The position numbers were made by a program, and so were the translations under genes. Shown here in pieces: positions 8,588 to 16,847 of a DNA stretch of 64,000 nucleotides (positions are counted from its first letter, which is position 1; each line of letters starts with the position of its first letter). Source of the stretch: Acetobacter farinalis (GTDB lineage: Bacteria; Pseudomonadota; Alphaproteobacteria; Acetobacterales; Acetobacteraceae); the NCBI RefSeq assembly GCF_026240015.1, contig NZ_JAPIUX010000005.1, forward strand, positions 1 to 64,000. The letters run 5' to 3'. Under the pieces are notes generated by a model. That model did no database searches. It had not been told where the DNA came from and saw only the letters and a list, made by a program, of their open reading frames with translations.

Positions 8588-9123
8588 AAGGCCCGTAACT
8601 GGGCCGTTACATCCAGGCGGGTCTGGCCCTGTTCATGCTGTAAGAGGCACTCACCCGGTTTCAGGGTTCCGCATTCCATAACACTCAGGCCTGCAAGAAC
8701 GCCATCGTCCTGATGTAGACTCATTTTAAGGGAATTGCCTTCAGAAACAGGCACTTTTACCACCAAACCCATCTGTTCTGGCAGATCAGTCAGAGCAGTT
8801 CTGACCAGCCGCATCACTTTCTCGTCCCGGGGGAGATCATCAATCAGGCGGCGCGCGATAAGGAAGGCGAGATCCGCAAGACTGTTTTCACAACTCTGCA
8901 TATACGCGGCTATCTCAGCCTGAGCATGCTCACGGGCTTCTGCACGCAGTGCCTCGCACTCTGCCTGTGCTGCCTGCCGCAAGGCATCGGCCTCCCGGCG
9001 CGCTTCTTCCAGACGGGCTTGAGCCTCTACCTGTGCCTGTGCACGGATCTCCCGCGCATCTGTCAGCGCTTCAAATTGAGCGGAGCGGATAACGTATGGT
9101 GAAGATGGATCACGCGTTGTCAT
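8566..9123 (-). CDS. sctL: T3SS stator protein SctL (NolV/YscL/FliH-like)
   Basis: This 185-residue protein has an N-terminal long Ala/Glu/Arg coiled coil (about 25-75: AQAQVEAQARLEEARREADAL). A FliH/V-ATPase-E-like C-terminal domain follows (LIARRLIDDLPRDEKVMRLVRTALTDLP). It anchors the SctN ATPase to SctQ. Order and overlaps with sctK (14 bases) and sctN fit nolV of the rhizobial cluster. Confidence 0.85.
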   Translation of the reverse strand: MTTRDPSSPYVIRSAQFEALTDAREIRAQAQVEAQARLEEARREADALRQAAQAECEALRAEAREHAQAEIAAYMQSCENSLADLAFLIARRLIDDLPRDEKVMRLVRTALTDLPEQMGLVVKVPVSEGNSLKMSLHQDDGVLAGLSVMECGTLKPGECLLQHEQGQTRLDVTAQLRALWQGTAA

Positions 9124-9697
9124 GAAGCCTCTCCATCACAAAGGCTTCCACCAGATGCTCCGGGTGTTGCAGAGGCGCTTCCTCATCCTCGCTTCGGGTC
9201 GGCAGCAGGAGATGCACGCGTACCGCAATAGGGCGCGGTTGCGCCACACACCATGCCCTCAGGCAGGCAAGGCCTGAGGCGCGAATGGTCTGTGCCAACG
9301 GGTCCGTATTCTGTGAGCTTCCGTGTCCTGCTAAATACGTCATGCCCCAGACCGCATCCTGCATGAGCTGTGGCGTTGTCTGGTCTGCAAGCTTGCGGAG
9401 CGCCTCCCCGTTTATCACAGCCATAATTGCCCGGGCGTAACACGCACACCCCAGCCTGAGCGCCAGTACGGCCAACTGCCCCGCTTCCAGTGTGAGGAGA
9501 TATTTCTGGGGGGGAGTCAAATCAGGCGGCAGCTCACCTCCCAATTTTTCTTTCAGGCACCCTTCCAGAAGGGCTCGCGTGTAAACGCTGGCCGCCAGCC
9601 GCTCAATGGCCTGTTCAGAAACATGCAAAAGCCCTGCTGCCAGAACGCGATCTCCCATGTGGCGATCCACCGCCGGTTGCTCCGTTTCCTGTATCAT
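9110..9697 (-). CDS. sctK: T3SS accessory/sorting platform protein SctK (NolU-like)
   Basis: This is a protein of 195 residues with no membrane segment or known catalytic motif. It is recognised mainly by position: between sctJ and sctL, where rhizobia carry nolU and other systems sctK. The mid-region (LLTLEAGQLAVLALRLGCACYARAIMAVINGEALRKLADQ) fits the helical YscK/NolU type, which links the SctD ring to SctQ. It starts directly at the sctJ stop and overlaps sctL by 14 bases. Moderate certainty because the family diverges fast. Confidence 0.65.
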   Translation of the reverse strand: MIQETEQPAVDRHMGDRVLAAGLLHVSEQAIERLAASVYTRALLEGCLKEKLGGELPPDLTPPQKYLLTLEAGQLAVLALRLGCACYARAIMAVINGEALRKLADQTTPQLMQDAVWGMTYLAGHGSSQNTDPLAQTIRASGLACLRAWCVAQPRPIAVRVHLLLPTRSEDEEAPLQHPEHLVEAFVMERLHDNA

Positions 9698-10441
9698 TTA
9701 CCTGCCCCGGAGCCGAAGGCGATCAAACAGGTCCGGCCAGCGCCGGTTAACCAGAATACCCGCGCCAAGCACGATCACCAGAGCAGGCAGAACCCCCAGG
9801 ATTTCCCACAGCAGCGGGCTTCCTGGCGAGGTGGGGAGCACCGGAACATCTTTTTCCGCAACGGGCACCATGACCACGGAAACACGATCATAACTCAGCC
9901 CTTCCACGCTATCCGCCACCAGTTGCTTGATCTGGGGCACCAGATGCTGCGCGGCGCTCTGCTCCCGATAACGCACAAACACTGAGGCGGATGAGGGTGT
10001 CGGCTCCCGGTTAAGCAGGTCATTATTGGGCAGCACAACCTGCACACGGGCCGTCAGGACCCCATCAATATCCGAAATCGTGCGGGACAGTTCCTGCCCC
10101 AAAGCCCACAAAAAACGCGCACGTTCCTGTTGGGGGGAGGACACCAGACCGGACGCCTGAAAGACATCCCCCATGCTCTGAAAGCTCTGGCGTGGATACC
10201 CGGCCTCATGCAGCAAAGCCACTGCCTGAGCAAACTGCCCCTGCTCCACACGCAGCGTATCACTGCCGTCCTTTTGCTGAATTTTATCAGCGCTCACGCC
10301 ATGCTGGAGCAGCAGTGCCAGCATGATGTTGGCATCATCCTCCACAAGCCCGGTCATCAGCTCTGTTTTGCAGGCACAAAGCAGCAGGAGGGGGATAAGG
10401 AAAAACGCGGCTTTAAGCGCACGAAAACGCTGGAGCAGCAT
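9698..10441 (-). CDS. sctJ: T3SS inner membrane ring lipoprotein SctJ (RhcJ/NolT/YscJ/PrgK)
   Basis: This 247-residue lipoprotein has signal LIPLLLLCAC with the lipobox Cys at about 24. Two ring-building domains follow (ALLLQHGVSADKIQQKDG and GYPRQSFQSMGDVF...SPQQERARFLWALGQELSRTISDIDGVLTARVQVVLP). A C-terminal membrane helix lies near 212-232, followed by a basic tail. These are the hallmarks of YscJ/PrgK. With SctD it forms the inner membrane rings. It starts at the stop codon of sctI (1-base overlap). Confidence 0.95.
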   Translation of the reverse strand: MLLQRFRALKAAFFLIPLLLLCACKTELMTGLVEDDANIMLALLLQHGVSADKIQQKDGSDTLRVEQGQFAQAVALLHEAGYPRQSFQSMGDVFQASGLVSSPQQERARFLWALGQELSRTISDIDGVLTARVQVVLPNNDLLNREPTPSSASVFVRYREQSAAQHLVPQIKQLVADSVEGLSYDRVSVVMVPVAEKDVPVLPTSPGSPLLWEILGVLPALVIVLGAGILVNRRWPDLFDRLRLRGR

Positions 10442-10851
10442 TATTGCCCCTTCAGAAGGGTATTGAAAATTTTCGTTGTCTCCGTTGAACCTTTGCTGAC
10501 GAGTGTGGTCTCGATCGCAAATGTGTAGGTTGCCTGAATCTGGGCAACAAGCTGTGCGGCATTTGCCGGGTCAGAGGGGGCTTGCTCCGCCTGCGTGGCG
10601 GGCTGCGCCCCCCATTGGTTGAGGTAGCTTGAAATGCCTTCAAGCTTCTGGCTCAGCGCCTGCCCCATAGCCGTTGCACCGCCTGTCTGATCAGGAACAA
10701 AGGAAATTTCCTGCCGCATGGCCTGATGGAATTCCGCGCCCAGCTGGTCAGACATCTGGGGTGTTGCAGAGGTTTCCTGCATATCCGGAGCGGCTGCGCC
10801 CCCGGCCTGCGCTCCTGTCAGGCCAGACACAGCCCCAATAGCATCAGACAT
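10441..10851 (-). CDS. sctI: T3SS inner rod protein SctI (NolB/NopB-like)
   Basis: This is a protein of about 136 residues. The N-terminus is Ser/Ala/Gly-rich and suits a secreted substrate. The C-terminus (LVAQIQATYTFAIETTLVSKGSTETTKIFNTLLKGQ) matches the conserved inner-rod ending (VSK.T..I...NTLLKGQ) of SctI/NolB. ATG at 10851 preceded by GGTGG is preferred to the GTG at 10863. It is the first gene of the minus-strand export operon and is divergent from rhcC1, exactly as nolB and nolW are in rhizobia. Confidence 0.85.
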   Translation of the reverse strand: MSDAIGAVSGLTGAQAGGAAAPDMQETSATPQMSDQLGAEFHQAMRQEISFVPDQTGGATAMGQALSQKLEGISSYLNQWGAQPATQAEQAPSDPANAAQLVAQIQATYTFAIETTLVSKGSTETTKIFNTLLKGQ

Positions 10852-11056
10852 CAGAAAAACCACCCGTTAATGTTGTGACAGACATTGCGTTTCATACAGT
10901 CTCTTGGATCAGATCAGCGTGTCTGCGTTTTGCAATAGCAGCAGTTTTTTTTCAGTTGTGTGACAGTTTTATTGCCCGGCCAATTTTGTATTGCACCGGA
11001 GAGCATCACGCGCTCTAAAAGGCCTCACCGGACGGGTGGTTTGGAAAATACTTTGA
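10852..11056. promoter_or_regulatory. Divergent control region between sctI and rhcC1
   Basis: This 205-base AT-richer spacer separates the two divergent T3SS transcription units, so promoters for both must lie here. A run of T (10946-10953) and the stretch CAATTTTGTATTGCA (10980-10994) are visible. I could not match a tts-box or a HrpL-type box with confidence, and no T3SS regulator gene is present in the window. Confidence 0.5.
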
Positions 11057-11653
11057 ATGACTGACTGTTTATCGAAGGTTTTCAGTTTTGCTGTTCTAGG
11101 TGGCCTTCTTATCACCTCACCTGCGGCGCTTGCATACAGAAAATGGGAGAAGAACCCATTTTCTTATATTGCCGTAGATCAAAATATTTCTTCTGTTCTA
11201 AAGGAATTTTCTTACATTAATGACCTTTCTATAAATATTTCAGAAAAAATACATGGTCAGGTTCGTGGTCGGTGGCTCAATATAACATCCGAAGACTTCC
11301 TTCAGAAAATGAGCCGTCTTTATGATTTTGATTGGTATGATGATGGAGGGGCTCTTTATGTCAGCAGTAAATCGGAGCGCTCTACACAAATTGTACCTTT
11401 GCACGACCATTCTCTTTCTCAGTTGAGGGTGGAGATGCAGCGGTTGGGGCTTTTTGATGAACGATTTGAGTTGAATGCCGGTCCTGCCAATGACACGGCA
11501 GTCATATCCGGCCCGCCAAGGTTTATTGCGATGGTCCAGCAGACGCTTCAGTCCTTATCGCCGGAAGCGCGCCCTGTGAGGCGATCCAGTGATAATGGGC
11601 GGCACCTTACGCTTTTTCGGGGGTCTTCTGTCTCCGATATTGTTGTTCATTGA
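11057..11653 (+). CDS. rhcC1: T3SS secretin N-terminal subunit RhcC1 (NolW-like)
   Basis: This 198-residue protein has a Sec signal peptide (cleavage near SPAALA). Its N0-type domain (NPFSYIAVDQNISSVLKEFSYINDLSINIS...VRGRW) and first N1 domain (AVISGPPRFIAMVQQTLQSL) are those of T3SS secretins. It stops before any beta-barrel gate. In rhizobia the secretin is split: RhcC1/NolW carries only these periplasmic domains and RhcC2 the pore. The split looks natural, not a frameshift, since the gene ends cleanly and a separate pore gene exists at 17513-18913. The gene is distinctly AT-richer than its neighbours. Confidence 0.88.
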   Translation: MTDCLSKVFSFAVLGGLLITSPAALAYRKWEKNPFSYIAVDQNISSVLKEFSYINDLSINISEKIHGQVRGRWLNITSEDFLQKMSRLYDFDWYDDGGALYVSSKSERSTQIVPLHDHSLSQLRVEMQRLGLFDERFELNAGPANDTAVISGPPRFIAMVQQTLQSLSPEARPVRRSSDNGRHLTLFRGSSVSDIVVH

Positions 11654-11672
11654 TACACGAAAGACCTTTGCC

Positions 11673-11861
11673 ATGAGTGAGAGTGTTCAGGGTGTGTCAC
11701 CCTCAAGTGCTGGAACCCAGACTGATGGAGACAGCGATGCGCTGGGTTCTGAATTTGGGAAAATGTTGCTGAAATCTGGCTTGATGTTCTTTCAGGGGCT
11801 GCAGTCAGATGTGACTGACGCCATAAGTGATAACACCAGCGATCCTGACGAGCCGTTCTAA
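11673..11861 (+). CDS. Small acidic T3SS-locus protein (candidate secreted subunit)
   Basis: This 62-residue protein follows rhcC1 by 19 bases. The start MSESVQGVSPSSAG is chosen because earlier in-frame starts lie inside rhcC1. It has a Ser/Thr-rich N-terminus, one amphipathic helix (ALGSEFGKMLLKSGLMFFQGLQSDVTDAI) and an acidic tail. No family recognised. Size and place among secreted-protein genes suggest a needle/pilus-associated or secreted component, but a small chaperone is also possible. Confidence 0.6.
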   Translation: MSESVQGVSPSSAGTQTDGDSDALGSEFGKMLLKSGLMFFQGLQSDVTDAISDNTSDPDEPF

Positions 11862-11897
11862 AGTTTCCCTACTTTTTAAATCTGATGAGGAAAATCA

Positions 11898-12686
11898 ATG
11901 TCTGTTTCCATCAATAACTCCGGGAATAGCGATCTCGCTGTTAGCAAGATTCCTGTTGGCAACGATTTCACTCCAGCCCCCGCTGTGACAGATCTGCAGG
12001 TTTCGGGCAACACCATTGATACCGGCCGTTATCTGATTACCGCCAGCAACAGCTATACCGCAGGCGCAGCCTACAACTATCACTCGGCTGATGATGGTTT
12101 TGTGCGTATCTATGACAAGCAGACCAATACCTATGTTCAGGTCTTTGGTGACCCGCACCTTGAAACCAGCAATGAAACGCACGGTGAATTCACGCAGGAT
12201 GGTCTTGTGATCAACCTGGCCGATGGAACGCAGGTGCAGGTGCAGCCGACCGCTGAAAACAACGGTGTTTCCCACATTAACGCTGTTTCCGTAACCAAAG
12301 ACAACAAGACCTCTTTCATTACCGGTCTTTATAACGATGCAGGCACCGCTCAGGTGCAAATCTCTGCCCCGCAGACCGGCAATGCCTTTCAGTTGAACAA
12401 CACGTTCGACTCTTACAGCGATACGGTGCTGAATGTCGGTTCTTCACTGAACGACCTGCGCTTCGCGGATAACTCCTCCCTGCCGACCTCAGGCAATACC
12501 GCGCTGGATGATCATGGTGGTGGTGTTATGGCATTCCTCGACCAGCGCGTTCCGATGCAGTCGTTCGATGCCGCAATCCTGGCAGGCACAACTGTGGCCG
12601 CGCATGGTTCGCAGGGTGTCACGGCGCCGGAATACTCCGCAGCATCCGTTGCCAATCTCAAGATCGAAACCGGTTACGGTCAGTAA
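11898..12686 (+). CDS. Candidate T3SS effector with DUF1521 (MIIA) autocleavage domain, NopE1-like
   Basis: This 262-residue protein has no Sec signal and starts MSVSINNSGNSD after a good GAGG ribosome site. Residues about 42-200 form a beta-rich domain: GRYLITASNSYTAG, then VRIYDKQTNTYVQVFGDPHLETS. The GDPH motif is at residues 84-87. In rhizobial NopE1/NopE2 and relatives, the DUF1521 (metal-ion-inducible autocleavage) domain cuts itself between Asp and Pro of a GD-PH motif when calcium binds. The T3SS context fits an effector or secreted accessory protein. NopE1 carries two such domains; here only one copy is visible. Confidence 0.75.
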   Translation: MSVSINNSGNSDLAVSKIPVGNDFTPAPAVTDLQVSGNTIDTGRYLITASNSYTAGAAYNYHSADDGFVRIYDKQTNTYVQVFGDPHLETSNETHGEFTQDGLVINLADGTQVQVQPTAENNGVSHINAVSVTKDNKTSFITGLYNDAGTAQVQISAPQTGNAFQLNNTFDSYSDTVLNVGSSLNDLRFADNSSLPTSGNTALDDHGGGVMAFLDQRVPMQSFDAAILAGTTVAAHGSQGVTAPEYSAASVANLKIETGYGQ

Positions 12687-12792
12687 TCAGTTTCCGATGC
12701 AGGCTGCTTCTGCGGCCTGCACCTCTCCGCTCCGCCATTCCGGAGTAAACCATTAAGCATTGTGCTTAAGTTTTAGAAACAGGACTATTCAC

Positions 12793-12966
12793 ATGAGCGA
12801 TACTTCTGGCGTTTCCGGTGCTTCCAGCTCCAGCATCGATGGCGAAATCGATAAAATGACCTCTGCATTCAACACGGCGATTGAAACCAACGAAAAAATC
12901 ACCGTTGTGAAAACCGAAAAAGGTGCTGAAGAAACTGCAGCCCAGCAGCGCCCGAATATCGGCTGA
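12793..12966 (+). CDS. Candidate T3SS needle/pilus subunit (SctF/NopA-like)
   Basis: This 57-residue protein starts MSDTSGVSGASSSS and continues as one amphipathic helix (DGEIDKMTSAFNTAIETNEKITVVKTEKGAEETAAQQRP). Size, helical hairpin-like pattern and the FN.AIE...KIT stretch resemble HrpA/NopA-type needle or pilus subunits. It lies between the MIIA protein and sctD. A stable hairpin follows directly, which suits an abundant product. No other needle candidate is present in the cluster; the call is inference. Confidence 0.55.
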   Translation: MSDTSGVSGASSSSIDGEIDKMTSAFNTAIETNEKITVVKTEKGAEETAAQQRPNIG

Positions 12967-12974
12967 AAAACGAA

Positions 12975-12999
12975 GTGTTCCGGCCTCTGGCCGGAACAC
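12975..12999 (+). terminator. Perfect 10-bp hairpin after the needle candidate
   Basis: GTGTTCCGGC pairs perfectly with GCCGGAACAC around the 5-base loop CTCTG, starting 8 bases after the stop and ending 12 bases before the sctD start. There is no T-tract, so it is more likely a partial terminator or mRNA 3'-end stabiliser that sets the needle gene to a higher level than sctD/sctV. Confidence 0.6.
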
Positions 13000-13011
13000 A
13001 TTCCCTGCCCT

Positions 13012-13881
13012 ATGAAGCCCGGACAAACAGTTACCACTCTTTCCGCCCCATGGCTGGTTATAAAAAGCGGTCCTCAGGCCGGATGCTCCCTTGCTCTGCA
13101 AACGGGAGCTCTTTGTGTTGGGAAATCGCTTGATAATGACGCCGTCATCGCTGATATGGCTCTTGCGGACAAGCATTTCAAAATTCAGAAGACATTTTTC
13201 GGAATAAAGCTCGTTGCGCTGGAGGGATCTCTCCAGCTTCCATCCGGTAAGGTGCTAACGAAAAACTCTTCTTTTCTTTCACGCAAAAGTCTCGAATTTT
13301 CAGCGGGCAACACTAATTTTGAACTTGTCGTTCCAAAGCGGATCAACGCCAGAACATATGGCCTTGCTGGGATTCTGGTTGTCCTGCTGGGTTTTGCTTA
13401 CCTCAGCAGCGTTTTCCCGCGTCATTCTTCACGGCCCACATCCCCTCTTCCTTCGGTCTCCTCTGCGCAGCAAGGTGATGGAAACGCTGCACACAGCATG
13501 CAGCACGCCTTGCAGGAAAAACTTGCAGCGCAGCATCTGAGCGCCGTCCGTGTGTCTGCCACAACTGATGGTGCCGTCATCGCCAGCGGGTCAGCACAGC
13601 CTGAACAACGCGCGCTCTGGTCTGCCACAAAACTCTGGTTTGACGAGACATATGGCACCCACGCCCTGCTTCTGGACCATGTCTCCTTCACCCATGTTGC
13701 CACGCGCTCCCCCGTGCAGATTGCCGCTGTTGCTCTGGGGGCTGCCCCCTACGTTATTGATATGAGTGGCCAGCGCCTTCCTCCCGGCAGTGTTGTGGAA
13801 GACGGCTGGATTATAGATCAGATCCTGCCTGACAGCATTCTGCTGCATCGCGGCTCGGAACATCTTACGGTACACTTTTAA
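13012..13881 (+). CDS. sctD: T3SS inner membrane ring protein SctD (Y4yQ/YscD-like)
   Basis: This 289-residue protein has an N-terminal FHA-like cytoplasmic domain (about 1-105: LVIKSGPQAGCSLALQTGALCVGKSLDNDAVIAD). A single membrane helix lies at about 118-138 (GLAGILVVLLGFAYLS). The periplasmic part contains a BON/ring-building-like region (LSAVRVSATTDGAVIASGSAQPEQRALW). This is the SctD layout, which pairs with SctJ. Its stop overlaps the sctV start by one base (TAATG). Confidence 0.82.
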   Translation: MKPGQTVTTLSAPWLVIKSGPQAGCSLALQTGALCVGKSLDNDAVIADMALADKHFKIQKTFFGIKLVALEGSLQLPSGKVLTKNSSFLSRKSLEFSAGNTNFELVVPKRINARTYGLAGILVVLLGFAYLSSVFPRHSSRPTSPLPSVSSAQQGDGNAAHSMQHALQEKLAAQHLSAVRVSATTDGAVIASGSAQPEQRALWSATKLWFDETYGTHALLLDHVSFTHVATRSPVQIAAVALGAAPYVIDMSGQRLPPGSVVEDGWIIDQILPDSILLHRGSEHLTVHF

Positions 13882-15974
13882 TGCCCGCACAGACAGACAC
13901 TGAAAATCATCCGCTGCATCATTTTTTGATGCGCCTCTCCCGCAGGCAGGATCTGCTTCTGGTCGCCTTGCTGGTGCTCACGGTGGGCATGATGATTCTG
14001 CCGATGCCCACCATGCTGGCAGATATCCTGATTGCGCTGAATATCAGTATTTCCACCGTGTTGATGATGGTGGCTGTCTATATCAGCTCCCCCGTCATGT
14101 TTTCCACACTGCCTGTCATTATTCTGATCACAACAGCATTCAGGCTGGCTCTTTCCATCACCACCTCACGTATGGTGCTGGTAGAGGCCGATGCCGGGGA
14201 AATTATCCGCACATTTGGTGAATTTGTGATTTCAGGGAATGTCGTGGTGGGGATCGTTGTGTACCTCATCATCACCATTGTGCAGTTTCTGGTTATCACC
14301 AAGGGGTCCGAACGTGTTGCGGAAGTCGCCGCACGTTTCAGCCTTGATGCGTTGCCCGGCCGCCAGATGAGCATTGATACCGACCTCAAGAACGGTGACA
14401 TCACGCAGGAGGAAGCCCGAAGCAGGCGGAACAGGCTCCAGAAGGAAAGCCAGCTTTACGGCGCCATGGATGGTGCCATGAAGTTCGTCAAGGGCGATGC
14501 CATTGCCAGCCTGATTATCATTGTCGTCAATCTGATTGGCGGTATTGCCATCGGATGCCTGCAAAAGGGCATGACGTTTTCCACAGCCCTGCAGACCTAC
14601 TCCCTGCTGGCCGTGGGGGATGGTCTCATAGCCCAGATCCCTGCCCTGCTGATCTCCCTGACGGCCGGTGTGGTTGTCACACGCGTGACGCATGAAGATG
14701 GTGGCGGCAATCTTGGCAGGGACATTCTTCAACAGATCAGCGCGGAACCCTTCTCTCTTCAGGTTGCGGCTGTTGTTATGGGGGCTCTGGCGCTTGTTCC
14801 CGGTTTTCCAGCGGCGGTTTTCCTGTGCTTTGGCGTTATTCTGGGCGGGGCGTCCTGGGTGCTGCTCAAACGGCACCAGCGCGAGCAGGCAACGGCTTTT
14901 GCCAACTCCGCAGCACAGCACCACACACTTTCCACCAGCCTGAACGTGCTGGTCAGGCTGGGCACGGCGTTTGCCCCGCAGCATGACGCACTCCAGAAAC
15001 AGATCACCAGCCGCATCCATCAGCTTTCTGAACAGCTTGGCCTGACCCTGCCCGCCATTCAGATGATTGTTGATGCCCGGCAGGAGCCAAACAGCTTCAG
15101 CATTGATAGTGATGGTGTCCCGGCCCTTCTGGCACCGCTTGATCCGGACCTTGTGTTTGTTGAGGAACTGCCGGATGTCATGCAGGAACTGGGCCTTGAT
15201 TTCTGTCGCACGCAGGGGCCGTTCGGGCCAGAGAGCATTGCGGTTTCCTCCTCCGCACGCCCTGCCCTGCAGGAGGCTGGTCTGCTGAATATCTCCCCTG
15301 CAGACTTTATTTGCCGCACGGCAGAAGCAACGCTCCTTGCGCATGGCGGGCAGTTGATCGGCATTCAGGAAACGCAGACTTTCATACGCCGCACAGAAAA
15401 ACTCCTGCCTGATCTGGTGCGTGAAGTCGGTAAAGTCTGCCCTCTACCGCGCATGTCCGATGTGCTCCGCCTCCTGCTGGAAGAACGTGTGGCCTTGCGA
15501 AATGTCAGAACTATTTTTGAAACCATTGCAGAGGCTGCACCCCGAGAGCAGACAACGTCCGGGCTTGTTGCGTGTGTGCGCCGTGCGCTGCGGCGGCAGA
15601 TTTGTCACCAGTTTTCCAATAATGACAAAGTTCTTGCGGCAATCGGTATTGATGCGCCTCTGGAAAATACTTTGCGTTCCCTGCTGCAAAACGGGCCGCA
15701 GGGCAGACAGATCGCCCTGGACCCTGTTTCCGCACAACGGCTGATTGAAACATCCCGCACCCTTCTGGCCCCCTGCCTGCTGCATGACCGTAAGGGTGTT
15801 CTTTTGGTGGCACCTGACCTGCGCCGCCCGGCATCCCTGCTGCTGCGGCATTATGGATTAAGCGTGCCTGTGATATCCTATGATGAAGTCGCTCCGGAAT
15901 TCTCCGTCAAGCTTTATGGAACGCTCTCGGAAGCCATTCTGGCGTCTTCTCCCGCTGCCTCTGAAGCAGCCTGA
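13881..15974 (+). CDS. sctV: T3SS major export apparatus protein SctV (RhcV/LcrD/FlhA)
   Basis: This 697-residue protein has an N-terminal half with seven to eight membrane helices and the FHIPEP-type signature around TRMVLVEADAGEIIRTFGEFVISGNVVVG. The FlhA/LcrD hallmark VAARFSLDALPGRQMSIDTDLKNGDITQEEARSRR is also present. A cytoplasmic nonameric ring domain (about 345-690) follows. It selects substrates and chaperones at the gate. Full length for the family (about 690). Translationally coupled to sctD. Confidence 0.97.
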   Translation: MPAQTDTENHPLHHFLMRLSRRQDLLLVALLVLTVGMMILPMPTMLADILIALNISISTVLMMVAVYISSPVMFSTLPVIILITTAFRLALSITTSRMVLVEADAGEIIRTFGEFVISGNVVVGIVVYLIITIVQFLVITKGSERVAEVAARFSLDALPGRQMSIDTDLKNGDITQEEARSRRNRLQKESQLYGAMDGAMKFVKGDAIASLIIIVVNLIGGIAIGCLQKGMTFSTALQTYSLLAVGDGLIAQIPALLISLTAGVVVTRVTHEDGGGNLGRDILQQISAEPFSLQVAAVVMGALALVPGFPAAVFLCFGVILGGASWVLLKRHQREQATAFANSAAQHHTLSTSLNVLVRLGTAFAPQHDALQKQITSRIHQLSEQLGLTLPAIQMIVDARQEPNSFSIDSDGVPALLAPLDPDLVFVEELPDVMQELGLDFCRTQGPFGPESIAVSSSARPALQEAGLLNISPADFICRTAEATLLAHGGQLIGIQETQTFIRRTEKLLPDLVREVGKVCPLPRMSDVLRLLLEERVALRNVRTIFETIAEAAPREQTTSGLVACVRRALRRQICHQFSNNDKVLAAIGIDAPLENTLRSLLQNGPQGRQIALDPVSAQRLIETSRTLLAPCLLHDRKGVLLVAPDLRRPASLLLRHYGLSVPVISYDEVAPEFSVKLYGTLSEAILASSPAASEAA

Positions 15975-16011
15975 CCCCCTGTTCTCTCCCTGCTTCTCTC
16001 GTGGACTTTCC

Positions 16012-16824
16012 ATGCTGCTTTCCAGACCCGCGCTGATCTTCTGTCTTCCCGCCCTGTTGCTGACAGCCTGCGTGCAGGCGCCGCCCTCAACGCCGGACAC
16101 CTCACGCCTGATGATGCAGGCTGCACAAAACCCCGATGCTCTCGCCCGCATAGGCCAGACGGCGCTTCAGACGGGTGACGTCACTACGGCTGTCACATTC
16201 TACAGCCGCGCTGTCACGCTGCGCCCCGACCGTATTGACCTTCAGATTGGTTATGCTCAGGCCCTGACCGCAAGCGGAAAAGCCAATGATGCTCTTGGTC
16301 TTCTTATGCCTCTGGCGGCAAAAAATCCTGATAACGCCCGGCTTTATCTTGTCACAGGTCGTCTGTTGATTGAAGCCGGGCGGGCGCGTGAAGCCCTGAA
16401 TATTCTGCAAACCGCGCAGCATCAGACCCCTTCTGATATCCATATTCTTGTCGCTCTTGGGGTGACACTGGACACTTTGGGGAACCAGCAGGCGGCTCAA
16501 GGCTATTATCAGCAGGCACTGGCCCAGAACCCCGATGATATCGCGGCGCGGACTGACATGGCTCTCTCCCTGGCCCTTTCCGGTTCATACCCTCAGGCTT
16601 TGGGAATTTTGCGGCCGTTACGCGGTGAGCTTGCCGGCACGGGCCAGACCGCCCATGCCGCAGCCGTGGAAAATGCTTTGGCGCTTGTGTATGGCCTGAT
16701 GGGAGATCACGCGATGTCTTCCGCCATTTTGCGGCATCGCCTGTCTGAGCAACAGACGCAGGAAAATCTGGCGTTTTATGACGCCGTGCGGCACACGGCG
16801 GCACAAGCTCCGCCCTCTCCCTGA
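16012..16824 (+). CDS. TPR-repeat lipoprotein (Y4yS/TadD-like)
   Basis: This 270-residue protein has a lipoprotein signal (LIFCLPALLLTAC). It then carries about five tetratricopeptide-like repeats (for example AVTFYSRAVTLRPDRIDLQIGYAQALTASGKANDALGLL and LGNQQAAQGYYQQALAQNPDDIAARTDMALSLALSG). Rhizobial T3SS clusters carry a comparable TPR gene, y4yS, right after rhcV, and Tad pilus loci carry TadD. It may act as secretin pilotin or assembly factor (inference). The longer frame from 15880 is rejected because it would overlap sctV and lose the signal. Confidence 0.8.
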   Translation: MLLSRPALIFCLPALLLTACVQAPPSTPDTSRLMMQAAQNPDALARIGQTALQTGDVTTAVTFYSRAVTLRPDRIDLQIGYAQALTASGKANDALGLLMPLAAKNPDNARLYLVTGRLLIEAGRAREALNILQTAQHQTPSDIHILVALGVTLDTLGNQQAAQGYYQQALAQNPDDIAARTDMALSLALSGSYPQALGILRPLRGELAGTGQTAHAAAVENALALVYGLMGDHAMSSAILRHRLSEQQTQENLAFYDAVRHTAAQAPPSP

Positions 16825-16847
16825 GAGCGCGGTTAACGCGGCCTGAC

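Noticed and set aside
11057..11653. rhcC1 as a truncated secretin pseudogene
   Set aside because: Rhizobial T3SS naturally split the secretin, and a separate pore gene is present in the same cluster.
14232..15344. 370-codon minus-strand frame opposite sctV
   Set aside because: Shadow of the strongly conserved sctV reading frame; His/Gly/Gln-rich composition typical of antisense frames.
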